Shown: in pieces, positions 1 to 9,339 of the stretch
Layout: every line of letters starts with the position of its first letter
Position numbering within the stretch: position 1 is the first letter of the stretch
Origin: Rhizoclosmatium globosum
Taxonomy: Eukaryota; Chytridiomycota; Chytridiomycetes; Chytridiales; Chytriomycetaceae
Reading direction: 5' to 3'
NCBI GenBank assembly: GCA_002104985.1
Contig: MCGO01000034.1
Location: 372,001 to 436,000, forward strand
DNA length: 64,000 bases
The notes under the pieces: model-generated
What the model was told of the DNA's origin: nothing
The model's database searches: none
The model's input: only the letters and a program-made list of their open reading frames with translations
Position numbers and translations under genes: made by a program

Positions 1-19
1 TAATTGGTTATTCCATCAG

Positions 20-709
20 TTTTTGGGTAACTGGGACATTCAAACCTATGGCGACGTTACGTGCACATTTGTGGTGAATGCAACTTCCATTGATAACGGA
101 GTCGCGTTTTATTATGTGATCGACTCAACCAAGGTCAAGAGCGAGTGGTTCGGTATTCAGCTTTCTCAGGATGGGAAACAGTTGATTGTTTCTGTTAATA
201 CTGAGCACACTGTTATGGCCTCGGTGAGTTTCGGTGTTACTGCGAGCAAAACAAGGGAGTCTATTAAGGATGGATTCTTGGTGTTGAACGTTGTTGGTTC
301 GTCAATTGCTCCAGTCTCAACCACCAGTGCCCTTGCTTCTTCTGTTACAAAGGTGTCAACTGTTTCTACTACGTCTATTCTAGTGTCTACTTCTGTTCAA
401 GGTACCGTTTTGTCGACCACATCCTCCAGCCTCGTTTCTGTAGGAGCTACTTTGTCTGCTTTCGCTTCCACCACCTCCAAGACTGTTACCACTGCGTCCA
501 CCACTTCGGCTACAGTCCAAAACGCTTCTCCGTCTACTTTTGATTCCACTACTGCCAAAACCACTGTCACGTCGACCACTCCAGCTACAGCCCAAATCGC
601 TGCCGCCACTACCACCTCGAAAACTGTTCAGATTAATGTTGTTGTAAGCAGCGCCAAGGCATTGGTCGTGTCGTTCCTTGCCGTCGGACTTGTTTTCGCT
701 CTTCTTTGA
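20..709 (+). CDS. Ser/Thr-rich surface protein, 3' end (last exon only)
   Basis: Only the last exon is in the window. The bases before position 20 match the 3' end of the intron at 4283-4336 of the paralog, so the exon starts with Phe-Leu-Gly-Asn-Trp after a cag acceptor and the gene begins upstream of the window. The first 65 residues are a globular tail shared almost exactly with 4337-4514. About 110 Ser/Thr/Ala/Val-rich residues follow, then a C-terminal hydrophobic stretch ending in Leu-Leu. That is the layout of a GPI-anchored or wall-bound fungal surface protein with a mucin-like stalk. The function of the globular part is not recognised. Anchor type is inferred from composition. Confidence 0.75.
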   Translation, partial: FLGNWDIQTYGDVTCTFVVNATSIDNGVAFYYVIDSTKVKSEWFGIQLSQDGKQLIVSVNTEHTVMASVSFGVTASKTRESIKDGFLVLNVVGSSIAPVSTTSALASSVTKVSTVSTTSILVSTSVQGTVLSTTSSSLVSVGATLSAFASTTSKTVTTASTTSATVQNASPSTFDSTTAKTTVTSTTPATAQIAAATTTSKTVQINVVVSSAKALVVSFLAVGLVFALL

Positions 710-894
710 CGAGGTTCTTTCACAAAGTATTTTCCGTCATCGACTTATCTGCCCTCCGTTGGGTATTATTGTTTTTATCACTTAAATCATCCATTTTTGA
801 ATTCCCGTGAAGGAATAAACAAAAAAACTTATCCCGCACAGTCGCTTACGAAGGCAGAATTAATCATACTTTATTCTTGTTCAAGCTCAAATGA

Positions 895-985
895 TCACAT
901 CTTCTTCCCAACAATCGCAAGTCGCATCTTCACTTCTCGTTCATGTACATCTCTCTCGTCAGGACTCCATGACAAAGCCTTACCA
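895..985 (-). pseudogene. Remnant of the 3' end of a cyclin-like gene
   Basis: On the minus strand about 30 codons ending in a stop at 895-897 match the tail of the cyclin-like fragment at 4576-4850: a shared Ser-Trp, then His-Glu-Arg-Glu-Val-Lys-Met-Arg-Leu-Ala-Ile-Val-Gly. The match fades upstream of about 985, so only the gene end is left. It lies about 190 bp after the stop of the first Ser/Thr-rich gene. The same piece sits inside the second Ser/Thr-rich gene, so the two loci share a segmental duplication. Confidence 0.5.
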
Positions 986-1112
986 ATATTGCCAACGGTT
1001 CTTTTGCCGTATCGTCGTTATTTCGGTTATTTAAGAAGACACGCCTTACTCGTTCCTTTCTTTTCTTTTTGTCTATTTCACCACTATTTCACTACCACAA
1101 AAGAACAACAAA

Positions 1113-1264
1113 ATGGAACGCCGACGGGACCACCACAGCAACCACGACCGAAAGCCCTATGAAAGACCCAATGACAGGCATAACAATAATGACAGGGAAA
1201 GAGAAGGAGGTCGTTCAAGAGACAGGGTTCAAAGGAGGGACGTCGATGAAGGAGAACCACCTTC

Positions 1265-1300
<36 letters not shown>

Positions 1301-1941
1301 CCAACAACAACAACAACAAACAAAAGACGCTCCAAAGCCAAAAGAGGCGCCAAACTTTGGTGTTTCTGGTGCATTGACGGCCGAGGCAAACACGTTCAAG
1401 GGCGTGGTGCTCAAGGTGCGTGGATCCAACTGCGCTCGTTGCAACTAGTCCTAACCTTGTCACTCTATCTATCTACTGTCGCTGTATCCTGTATTTAGTA
1501 TGCCGAGCCGCAGGAGGCGAGGAAACCCGTTACAAAGTATCGACTGTATTCGTTCAAGGGAAAGGAACAGGTTGATATGATTCCTGTTTCGAGACAGTCA
1601 GCTTATTTATTTGGACGAGATCGGATTGTTGCTGGTACGTGACTTGTTCGACGTTCTTTGACTGGAAAGTAATTATTGTCGATTCAGATATTCCTGTGGA
1701 TCATCCTTCAATCAGCAAACAACACGCCGTGCTTCAGTACCGTTTCGTTTCTTCATCAGATCAAGGCGGGCGAGCTGTGAAACCATATATTATTGACTTG
1801 GATTCTGCGAATGGAACTTTCCTCAATGGCCAGAAGATTGATGGATCTCGGTATTACGAATTGAAGAATCAGGATGTCATCAAGTTTGGGTTTTCGTCTA
1901 GGGATCATGTGTTGATGGCTGAGGATGCTGATGAAGATTGA
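1113..1941 (+). CDS. FHA-domain protein, SNIP1/Pml1/DAWDLE-like
   Basis: Three exons (1113-1415, 1499-1634, 1688-1941) give 230 residues in one frame. The N-terminal 85 residues are basic and low-complexity (Arg/Asp/Glu, then poly-Asn and poly-Gln). The rest matches the conserved core of human SNIP1, yeast Pml1 and plant DAWDLE: a segment ending Asn-Thr-Phe-Lys-Gly-Val-Val-Leu-Lys, then Arg-Gln-Ser-Ala-Tyr-Leu-Phe-Gly-Arg, His-Pro-Ser-Ile-Ser-Lys-Gln-His-Ala, Ser-Ala-Asn-Gly-Thr-Phe-Leu-Asn, and Tyr-Tyr-Glu-Leu-Lys near the C-terminus. These are the phosphothreonine-binding loops of an FHA fold. Family members act in the nucleus in pre-mRNA retention and splicing (RES complex in yeast) or in small-RNA processing. 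Introns are 83 and 53 bp. The match is strong; the exact role here is inferred from the family. Confidence 0.88.
1266..1320 (+). repeat. CAA trinucleotide microsatellite in coding sequence
   Basis: An almost pure CAA/AAC tract, broken once by an extra C, lies in exon 1 of the FHA gene. It is read as poly-Asn followed by poly-Gln. It creates spurious Leu- and Cys-rich open frames on the other strand. Length polymorphism is likely. Confidence 0.85.
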
Positions 1942-2391
1942 TGGTCTATACTGTGTCAATTCATTTTACTGCCAATAAAGGCGGTTAGTGGTCAATCGAC
2001 AATATTCCCTTCCTTTATTAACTTTCTGCAAAAAATCAAGGGCTCATTTATTTGGAACGGTTGTTCGACAGATACGACTGACGTGCTTGATATTTAAAGC
2101 TCACGAGTCCAAAACGCTGGTATGCATTTCATGTCTTTGATTCAAGCAAGCCAATCAGTATATACATCGGTTTTGCATTACACCGCCCCACCAGCGCTTT
2201 ACTCGTGATTACACCGACAAAAACAGCTGCTTCTTAGACTTAAAAGAGTATTCTGATCTATTGGTTTTTGATGCTAGTGTTGATGCCACAACAGTTTCTT
2301 ACTTTTCGGTGGCCTCCTTTTGATTCCCGCTGTTTATTTTGTCATCACCTTTTGTTTCATTGATTTTCAGAGGAGTAGTCAAAAGTGATAT
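1942..2391. other. Intergenic, no gene seen
   Basis: About 450 bp between the FHA gene and the second Ser/Thr-rich gene. It is moderately AT-rich, and no open frame here resembles a protein. It probably holds the 3' UTR of the FHA gene and the promoter, and possibly a signal-peptide exon, of the next gene; I could not fix that exon. Confidence 0.4.
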
Positions 2392-3773
2392 GTGTGCTCA
2401 CTAATGATTAGTAAACAGGTTAGATGCCAAGCCTTCTCGCCGATACATCAGCAAAACTTTGTCCCCAAAATGTTTTCTTACGTTGTCACAGGATCCCCAT
2501 TTCTTCAGAGCTTCAAGAATGACCTCTCTTGCCTTGGACCTATCATCGTTCCACCCCTTGCGCACTTGTGTTTGTCCCGGCCCACCAGCGGTTCTCGTAT
2601 GATCCTTTCAGCGAAAGAGCTTTCTGATGCGTACAAAAGTGCAAACTTGATTACGTTCAAGGGATCATCGAGTGTTTGTGGCTCGAATACGGATGTGGGT
2701 GATAGAGTTTCTCTCTTCGGCTCTGTCTCCTCATTTTCATATGACGTGACCATTTCTGGAACCTCTGTTTCTCAATTCACTCTCTCCTACCGGTTCAGCT
2801 CATATCCATGTAGCTTCTTCTACTACAATGCTGCCACTCAAGACCCAAAGTACATTCTCTCGGCTCCTCCAAAGTGTGGTTCACGGTTTATCAAGACCCC
2901 CAAATCTGCAATCACGCCAGAGGCTTCCTGTTTTGGAGCTCTCCAGTTCGATGGTAAAACAGGAACGGCGAGTTTTCCATGGTGCAACAATTTTGGTCCC
3001 TACACAGAGGCAAGTCTGGCGCAACGTTACGGGGCAACCACAGACACCATGGCCTTGTATTCATTGGGCACAGACAAGCTTGTAATCCAATTTGTGAATG
3101 CTTGGTATTCCTCTCTTGATCCAGAGGACCTGTGCACGTTGGAGTATCACTCCATCAAACTTGGTGAGACCGAGGGTACATTTGTTCTCTCTGACAAGTA
3201 CACTGTCCGTGGTGCTGTGTCATATCTGTCAGTTAAATCTCTCAGCAACTCCTGTATCTCCTTCATGACGGATGATTCATCAAGTGGAAATTTTTCCTTC
3301 CCTGGTGGTGATGTTGCTTCTTGTGGTAAACTCCTTCAACGATCGCTTCACGTTCCTTTTCGCAGGGTTTCCAGCAGCTGCAAACTATATTGATTTAGAC
3401 ACTGTTATTGTGGTGATCTCACCCACTAGAGGTGACATCACCAGCAATGTTGGCGCTCAGATTCAACAAGATAAGCGTCGAGATGGCAATCCACTGCAAG
3501 CGACAGATTGGATGTTGGTTTACAAACGAGGAATTGCACCAACAGTAGTGGCAAGTGTAACGTCAACTATTGTGCCTTCTACTGTTTTGTCCAGCACTTT
3601 TGCGTTGTCCACTGTTGCAGTTTCGTCTTTGAGCACAATTCTCCCAACATCAGAGTCTTCAAGCTTCGTGTTGTCTTCAACCGTTTCGGGCTCTACTTTA
3701 ACCACTGATATTCCATCAACGACTGTTTCTGACACTGATCTCCCATCTTTCTTGAGCAGTACAGTTTCTTCTG

Positions 3774-3824
3774 GCAAGTGCAACCAACCATGCATTCACG
3801 AATTTTCCACTAATTTTCTTTTAG
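3774..3824 (+). other. Candidate GC-AG intron
   Basis: The stalk is interrupted by a Cys-containing, non-repetitive 51 bp that begins gcaagt and ends ttttag. Removing it joins Ser/Thr-rich sequence in frame. The length is a multiple of three, so read-through is also possible. GC-AG introns with a gcaagt donor are a known minor class. Confidence 0.45.
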
Positions 3825-4575
3825 CCGAGGAGACGCAAGTCTCGTCCGCTGCCACTGTTTCGTTGCCAGTTGCTCAAACCCAAACAGCCTCTTTCATCTC
3901 CACTCTATCTACGGCCACTGTTTCATTGTCAGCTTCTCAAACCCCAACCGTATCTTCCAGTATCCCCATCTCGTCCACAGCCACGGTTTCTGCAAACACT
4001 GCCTGCAAAACAAACACTCCATCTCAAGCCCTCATGAATATTGCGAACGGCCCTATTCCCGCTTCATCGTCTCAAAACTACTCTACCGATGCTACCGATG
4101 CGCTTGCCACACTGCTTAAGCAGGCCCCAGTCGTTCTTGCCAAAACTGGGACTTACCAAGTTGACTCGACGTTCCTGCTTACGGGCCCTCTTGCGGCTGG
4201 TGCCAATGTCAATTTGTTGGGAGCTTCCTTTACTGGAGGCGTCAATGGCGTCGGTGTCTTGATTTCATCTGTGGAGTTTAAGGTATAGCCCTGCAGCTTA
4301 TGAAATACTCTCAATACTAATTGGTTATTCCATCAGTTTTTGGGTAACTGGGACATTCAAACCTATGGCGACGTTACGTGCACATTTGTGGTGAATGCAA
4401 CTTCCATTGATAACGGAGTCGCGTTTTATTATGTGATCGACTCAACCAAGGTCAAGAACGAGTGGTTCGGTATTCAGCTTTCTCAGGACGGGAAGCAGTT
4501 GATTGTTTCTGTTAATCACATGGAATAAACAAAAGAAATTATCTTTTTTATTCTCGTCCAATCAAGCTCAAATAA

Positions 4576-4850
4576 TCACACCTTCTCCCCAACAATCGCC
4601 AATCGCATCTTCACTTCGCGTTCATGCACTTCTCCAACAAGTCCTTCAACAACCTCCATCACATGTTCCCAGGACATCCCAAATGTAGAACAATACACGA
4701 AAATCCGGGATGGATCTGAATCGTGTCCTTCTGCGAGAAGGAATGCGGTGACGACACGTGCTGTAGCGATCTCTTGTGATGAGAATTGGAGGCAGAAGGG
4801 GTATCTGTAGGAATCGTTTGCGAGAGCCCATGCTGATTCTTTTATTGGTT
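4576..4850 (-). pseudogene. Cyclin-like C-terminal fragment inside the surface-protein gene
   Basis: On the minus strand about 85 codons end at a TGA at 4576-4578. They read Ser-Ala-Trp-Ala-Leu-Ala-Asn-Asp-Ser, then Pro-Phe-Cys-Leu-Gln-Phe and Glu-Ile-Ala-Thr-Ala, which resembles the second cyclin box of transcriptional cyclins (K/L/T type: Ala-Trp-x-Phe-x-Asn-Asp-Ser-Leu-Arg-x-x-Leu-Cys-Leu). An in-frame stop lies just upstream of about 4850, so the 5' part is missing or beyond an intron. The piece replaces about 200 bp of stalk sequence found in the paralog. A shorter copy of its tail is at 895-985. The cyclin call rests on motif memory and is moderate. Confidence 0.5.
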
Positions 4851-5103
4851 GGGGTGCTGTTTATGTGGGAAGTGGATGGATGGACGAAGGAGGTTTAGTT
4901 CAAGTGAAGAGAGCGGAGAGACTGAGGGTGAGGGATGTTTTTGTGATTCCATTAACCGTGCTTCCATTCAACGCTCAACTGCTCAATCAAACACACACAC
5001 GAGTCGATGGACTTCACTGATCAATAGAAAGTGAAAAAATACTGTTTTGTTGACCATCTTCTGCTTCATTGACTACTACCTCCACTTTAACTTCAAGCAC
5101 TTC

Positions 5104-5450
5104 TGTTAGAACCCAAACTGGCACGAAAGCCGGAAGGCCAGGGCGAAACCTTACCTTCGGTTTGGTTCAAGAGTAAAAGATAAAACTGCGTGTTCAAGGT
5201 AGAAAGAACCAGTAGAGAGGTAGGTTGGAAGTTGTTTGGTTTAACACTGACTGTATTTCAACTGGTGAACAACAGAAAGAAAGAGCTGCCTTATATAGCA
5301 GTTGAAATGAATAAGAACGAATCATAATGATGAAGTAAACAGATGTAAACAATAAAAGATGAGTGTGAATGAGACGTAGTGGAGTTGAGGTTTTAGTTCC
5401 TAGAGTCTTGAATGCAAAGTGACGACAAGCCCGAAAATTGTGTCCTAACA
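5104..5450 (-). mobile_element. Solo LTR of an LTR retrotransposon, 5-bp target duplication
   Basis: A 347-bp block starts TGTTAG and ends CTAACA, the TG...CA inverted ends of an LTR. The 5-mer ACTTC sits on both sides (5099-5103 and 5451-5455), as expected for integrase target duplication. A TATATAAGG box on the minus strand near 5290-5298 suggests that the LTR is oriented minus. No internal retrotransposon sequence remains, so the two LTRs probably recombined. Excising the element and one ACTTC restores an uninterrupted Ser/Thr-rich frame across the junction. Confidence 0.85.
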
Positions 5451-5816
5451 ACTTCCAAGACTACAACCTCGCCAGTGTCGATGATTCCTGTTGCCGTCCA
5501 AAGCACCACTACCTCTAAACCCGCACAGATTAATGTTTTTGTGAGCGAGGCCAAGGTAATCATTGTTTCCTTCCTTTGTGCTGGACTCTGTCTTGCACTT
5601 ATCTGAATCTCACCTTCTTTTTTTGCTGGCTTTGTTCGCCTGTTTCTGAGACAATCCCTTTCTTCTTTATCTTCCTTTCTCGCCGCTGAATGACTTCAGT
5701 AGTTTTAAATCTTTCTTTTATTGTCTCATCTGTTCTTGAAACTTTGAAATCCTGTTATTGAATACACGAATTAACTTTGAAAGGTTTATTTCCCTTCCTT
5801 TCAAATTCAGCAAAGA

Positions 5817-7519
5817 CTAAAGCACCTCTTCTCCCCTCTGTTTCCGAAACTCTTTCAACACCTCAATCTCCTGTTTCGCCTTCTTCAACAACACATCCTT
5901 CGCCTCACATTCAGATTGCAGCTTGGCACGGTAAAACGCGTGTTGCTCGATCGTAAACTCCAAATCCTTCTGGATCATTTTAGCTGCGTCCAGTTGGGAT
6001 GTAAGGGATTGGACTTGTCTTCGAAGCGCGATGAAGTCTTTGAGACAGAACGGGTTTGCTGTGTCTGGGGAAACGAGCGATGTGGAAGAGGTCGTGTCGA
6101 GTGTCAAAGAGGTCTGGCTTGGAGCAAGGGAATCGTGGATGGATTTTGAGTCGAATGTGAAGGATGTGCAGGAAGAGCCTTGGAATGACGTGGCTGAGTC
6201 GGTTAACTGAGTGGACTGAGTGGAGGATTCCGGGTGGGTGGGTTGAGCGGGGCTTGGAGTTAATAATAGCAAGGACGCGTTGAGGGAGACAGTTTTCCGG
6301 TCACTGGAATCTTCGACAGGTTGAATTGGATTCGCAGACGACGGTCCCGTGTGCGAAGTGTCCAGGAAGAGTAAGGATCCGTTCAACGAGACTGCACCCC
6401 TCCTCTCCGAAAGTGGTCGATGCTTTTCCTCTGTCAAACTCAGTTCGTCAATCCTCTTCTCATCGATATCCACAAGACCTCTCATCGATGCATTTTCAGA
6501 TGCAGCCACGCTGGCTAAGCTCTTTGCGACTAAACTAGCCGCGCTTTTCGAAATCAAATCCAAGACGCTCTTGGATACTTTTGCGTTGCATGTCGAATTG
6601 GAGTCCGCGAAGGAAATAATGCTTCCGGATTTCGAAAGTTCAAGAGATGCAAGGTATTCGACGATAGCTTCGATTTCTGGGCCATAGTTGTCGTAGTCGA
6701 TGCATTCGATTGGTTTTCGGTTGTCAGCGTCAAGGGGAGTTGGGTCTGCACCTTTTGATATAAGGAGGTGGATTATGGATGTCATGGAGTTTGCGACGGC
6801 CAAGTGAAGAGCGGTGCTGTTGCAGAGAACGTGAATAACTGGGAGTAATGTTGTCGAAAAATCACCTCTTTGATTCGCCGTAGTGCTTGTTCAGAAGTTC
6901 TTTTGATGCTGATGGAATCAAGTATTGAGCCATGACAGGTCGATTGAGTTTGATTGCGTGGTAGAAAAGCGGAAGACCTGACTGGTATTTGTCATTTAAA
7001 CAAGAATGCGTGAACTCAAGGGCTTACTTTATCGATTATCCCCACATCAGCCTCCTTGTCCACCAACAGACGGAAGCAACTAATATCTCCCCTCCAGACA
7101 GCATAATGAATTGGGGCACAGCCTAAACAGTCGACAATGTCTGGGTTTGCATCACACTTCAACAACAAATGAACAACGTCTGCTGCACCAACAAATACAG
7201 AAATACAAAGTGCAGTTCTTCCATTTTGGTCAATTGCATCGATTGCGTTTGGGTGGTTTTGGAGAAAGGCCAAGATTCCGTCGTAGTCCTTTGCAGCTGC
7301 CAGTGCATGGATGCTGTCAATGTTGGGGCGCGAGGAAAGAGATAGTTTGAGAATATCGGGACTGATTGAATCAATGGTGTCGTTGGGGCCGAATGTGTGG
7401 CCAGTTGTTTCCTCTTTGGTTTGAAAGCTGTCAAAAAAGTGGAGAGAGGATCTCGCAACGCCCTTACCATTCAAGAAGGAACTACGCCTGCGAATGAAAG
7501 GAAATCCTCGGTTACTCAT
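5817..7519 (-). CDS. Ankyrin-repeat protein with C-terminal coiled coil, copy 1
   Basis: Exons 7519-7028, 6981-6866 and 6816-5817 (introns 46 and 49 bp) join in frame to 535 residues. The N-terminus (about 45 residues) is basic and Ser-rich with an Arg-Arg-Arg-Ser-Ser motif. About five ankyrin repeats follow (residues 55-260), recognisable by Gly-Arg-Thr-Ala-Leu, Val-His-Leu-Leu-Leu and Ala-Leu-His-Leu-Ala patterns. A Ser/Thr-rich linker leads to a Leu/Glu/Lys heptad coiled coil at the C-terminus. Ankyrin repeats bind partner proteins and the coil probably dimerises; no enzymatic domain is visible. It is the first of three tandem minus-strand paralogs sharing exon junctions and a Pro-Ile/Leu-Glu-Cys-Ile-Asp-Tyr motif. 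Confidence 0.82.
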
Positions 7520-7585
7520 GCTCGTTCAGTCAAGATTGAAAAGAATCAAAGTTCTTGTGTTTTTCTATATTTAGGTCTATTATGA

Positions 7586-9286
7586 TTACATGAGAACTGA
7601 ATATAAACGATCCAGCTTTTTGTTTATATCTTTCCATTCGAATTCAGTGCTGCTCACAGTGGCCTTTAATTCACGCGTCATCTCTCGTTCATTTGCAAGC
7701 AATATCTCCAAGGAAGAGTTTGTTCCCTTCACAAAAGACAATTCCTTTCCTAGCCTTTCAACCTCTTCTTTAAGCTTTTCATTTAAAGTGCGTTCATTGG
7801 TAAGTGATGATCTTAATTGTTTGATTTCATCCGATTTCTTACGAACAGAGGTTTCAAGGTTAACTATTTGACTGGATGAATCGTTTTGCGGCTCCGACAC
7901 TGGCTTGACTGCTGTTTGAATGGGAACATCAGCAGCACGTTTTCGATTTGAGATTGCATATTCTCGTCTTAAAGATTCTAGCTGATCTAACGCATTTGAA
8001 GTACGGATATCGGCTTCTGCGCGTGCAGTTACAGCAATGATCAATTGACTTTGCAGCCGCTCAACTTCATCTCTCAAGGCCTTTAGCTTTAATTCGTCCA
8101 CACTTGATTGAGTCTCTTCTGACTTTGCAGGTACATTTAGCTCACCAAGAGATTTAGACGCTGTGGTCTCCAGAACGAGAGTTGTGACACTTGTGTCAAC
8201 AATATTATCAGTTGGGACCTCCATTTTGTTCAATACAAAGCCCTCAGCGCTTCCGTTCACTTCTAATTTGTCGCTTGTGAGTAATTCAACGATTTCAGGC
8301 TCGTAATTTTCATAATCGATACATTCTAGAGGAGTTCTGTTTCGAATGTCCTTTGCATCAAGGTCCGCTCCGAGTTCGATGAGAGCTTTCACGACTTTAT
8401 TGAGTGACTTTGTAGCTGCTGCATGTAAGAGTGTAGTTTGATTTCCATCAGCTGAGGTATATTGGCTGTTGACCCAGGCTGGAGGAAATGTTTGAAGGAG
8501 TTGTAAAGACATTTCTGACCGTGACTTATGGACGGCATGATGGAGAAAAGTCAGGCCAGTCTGTTTGCAGTTTTTTAAAGCTGTATACTCAGTAGACGCT
8601 TGATTCCGCCTCTTACCTTATCAATTATAGCTGTGGATGCTCCAGAATCCATTAAGAGCCGGAAACAACTTACGTCACCCAAATAGATCGCGTAATGACA
8701 TGCGGTACAACCAATCAAGTCTTGTGCATTAGGAGAAGCATGGAACTTTAACAGCAGATGGACGATATCCGGATGTCCTTTCATTACTGCCTGTACTTTG
8801 ATTATTCCACAAATCTTATGATAACGCTCAGTTTCTTACAATCATCAATGGAGTTCTTCCGCTAGTATCACTGATGTCAAGGTTGGGTTTCTGAACAGAT
8901 TCCACAGAATTTAAAATCAGTACAACTGCGTCGTATATTCCAGAATCAACAGCAATATGCAAAGGAGTCAAGTTAAAGATTGCATCCGGTTTATTGATGT
9001 CACAGTTGATGTCTGATAAAGCTTGCTTGACTTTCCTCAGGTCATTGTTTGCAATATGTCCATGAATCCCAGAGAGTTTTCGAATATCGTAGAGAAGTGG
9101 TGTTTTGAGTTCTTCTGGTGTGAGTTTGGTGATCACCGGAAGTGCAACTGGTGGGCATGGCTCTAGAAGTGGTTCAAGGAACGTGTTTGTACCAGCGCAA
9201 TATGACTATAAAATACCGTGAGGGACTGTGCGGAAGAAGGAACTCTTTCTTCGTAGGAAGGACGAGAAGTTTGGCGATCCTGACAT
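7586..9286 (-). CDS. Ankyrin-repeat protein with C-terminal coiled coil, copy 2
   Basis: Exons 9286-9217, 9162-8840, 8790-8617 and 8560-7586 (introns 49-56 bp) give 513 residues. The short first exon encodes a basic Ser/Phe-rich start (Arg-Arg-Lys-Ser-Ser-Phe-Phe) like that of copy 1, which supports ATG 9286. Ankyrin repeats span about residues 45-300 (Thr-Pro-Leu-His-Ile-Ala, Gly-Arg-Thr-Pro-Leu-Met, Leu-Leu-His-Ala-Ala-Ala). The last 170 residues are a long Glu/Lys/Leu coiled coil. It is most similar to copy 1 in the block Thr-Pro-Leu-Glu-Cys-Ile-Asp-Tyr-Glu-Asn-Tyr. A scaffold role is inferred; no catalytic motif is seen. Confidence 0.82.
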
Positions 9287-9339
9287 ATTGTTTGTGAGTT
9301 ACATCAAATTTAAGATTGGTTCTTTGATTTATTATCATC

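Larger units (their letters stand above)
2404..5606 (+). pseudogene. Second Ser/Thr-rich surface protein gene, interrupted twice
   Basis: The readable exons are about 2404-3325, 3366-3773, 3825-4282 and 4337-4514. The N-terminal 300 residues form a Cys-containing extracellular-looking domain I do not recognise. A Ser/Thr-rich stalk follows, then a second small domain nearly identical to the first paralog (20-205). After 4514 homology stops and the frame closes at 4528. A cyclin-gene fragment fills about 4515-5036. Stalk sequence resumes about 5037, with a 1-base shift near 5058, is cut by a solo LTR at 5104-5450, and continues to the hydrophobic C-terminal tail at 5451-5606. The tail matches that of the first paralog. 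The start is uncertain: ATG 2404 is the first in frame, but a secretion-signal exon may lie upstream. Confidence 0.7.

Noticed and set aside
797..1162. 121-codon plus-strand frame across the cyclin remnant and the FHA gene 5' region
   Set aside because: It lies antisense to the cyclin tail and upstream of the FHA start; composition and context do not suggest a gene.
1084..1463. Minus-strand frames with long Val, Leu or Cys runs
   Set aside because: They are translations of the CAA microsatellite on the other strand, inside the FHA gene.
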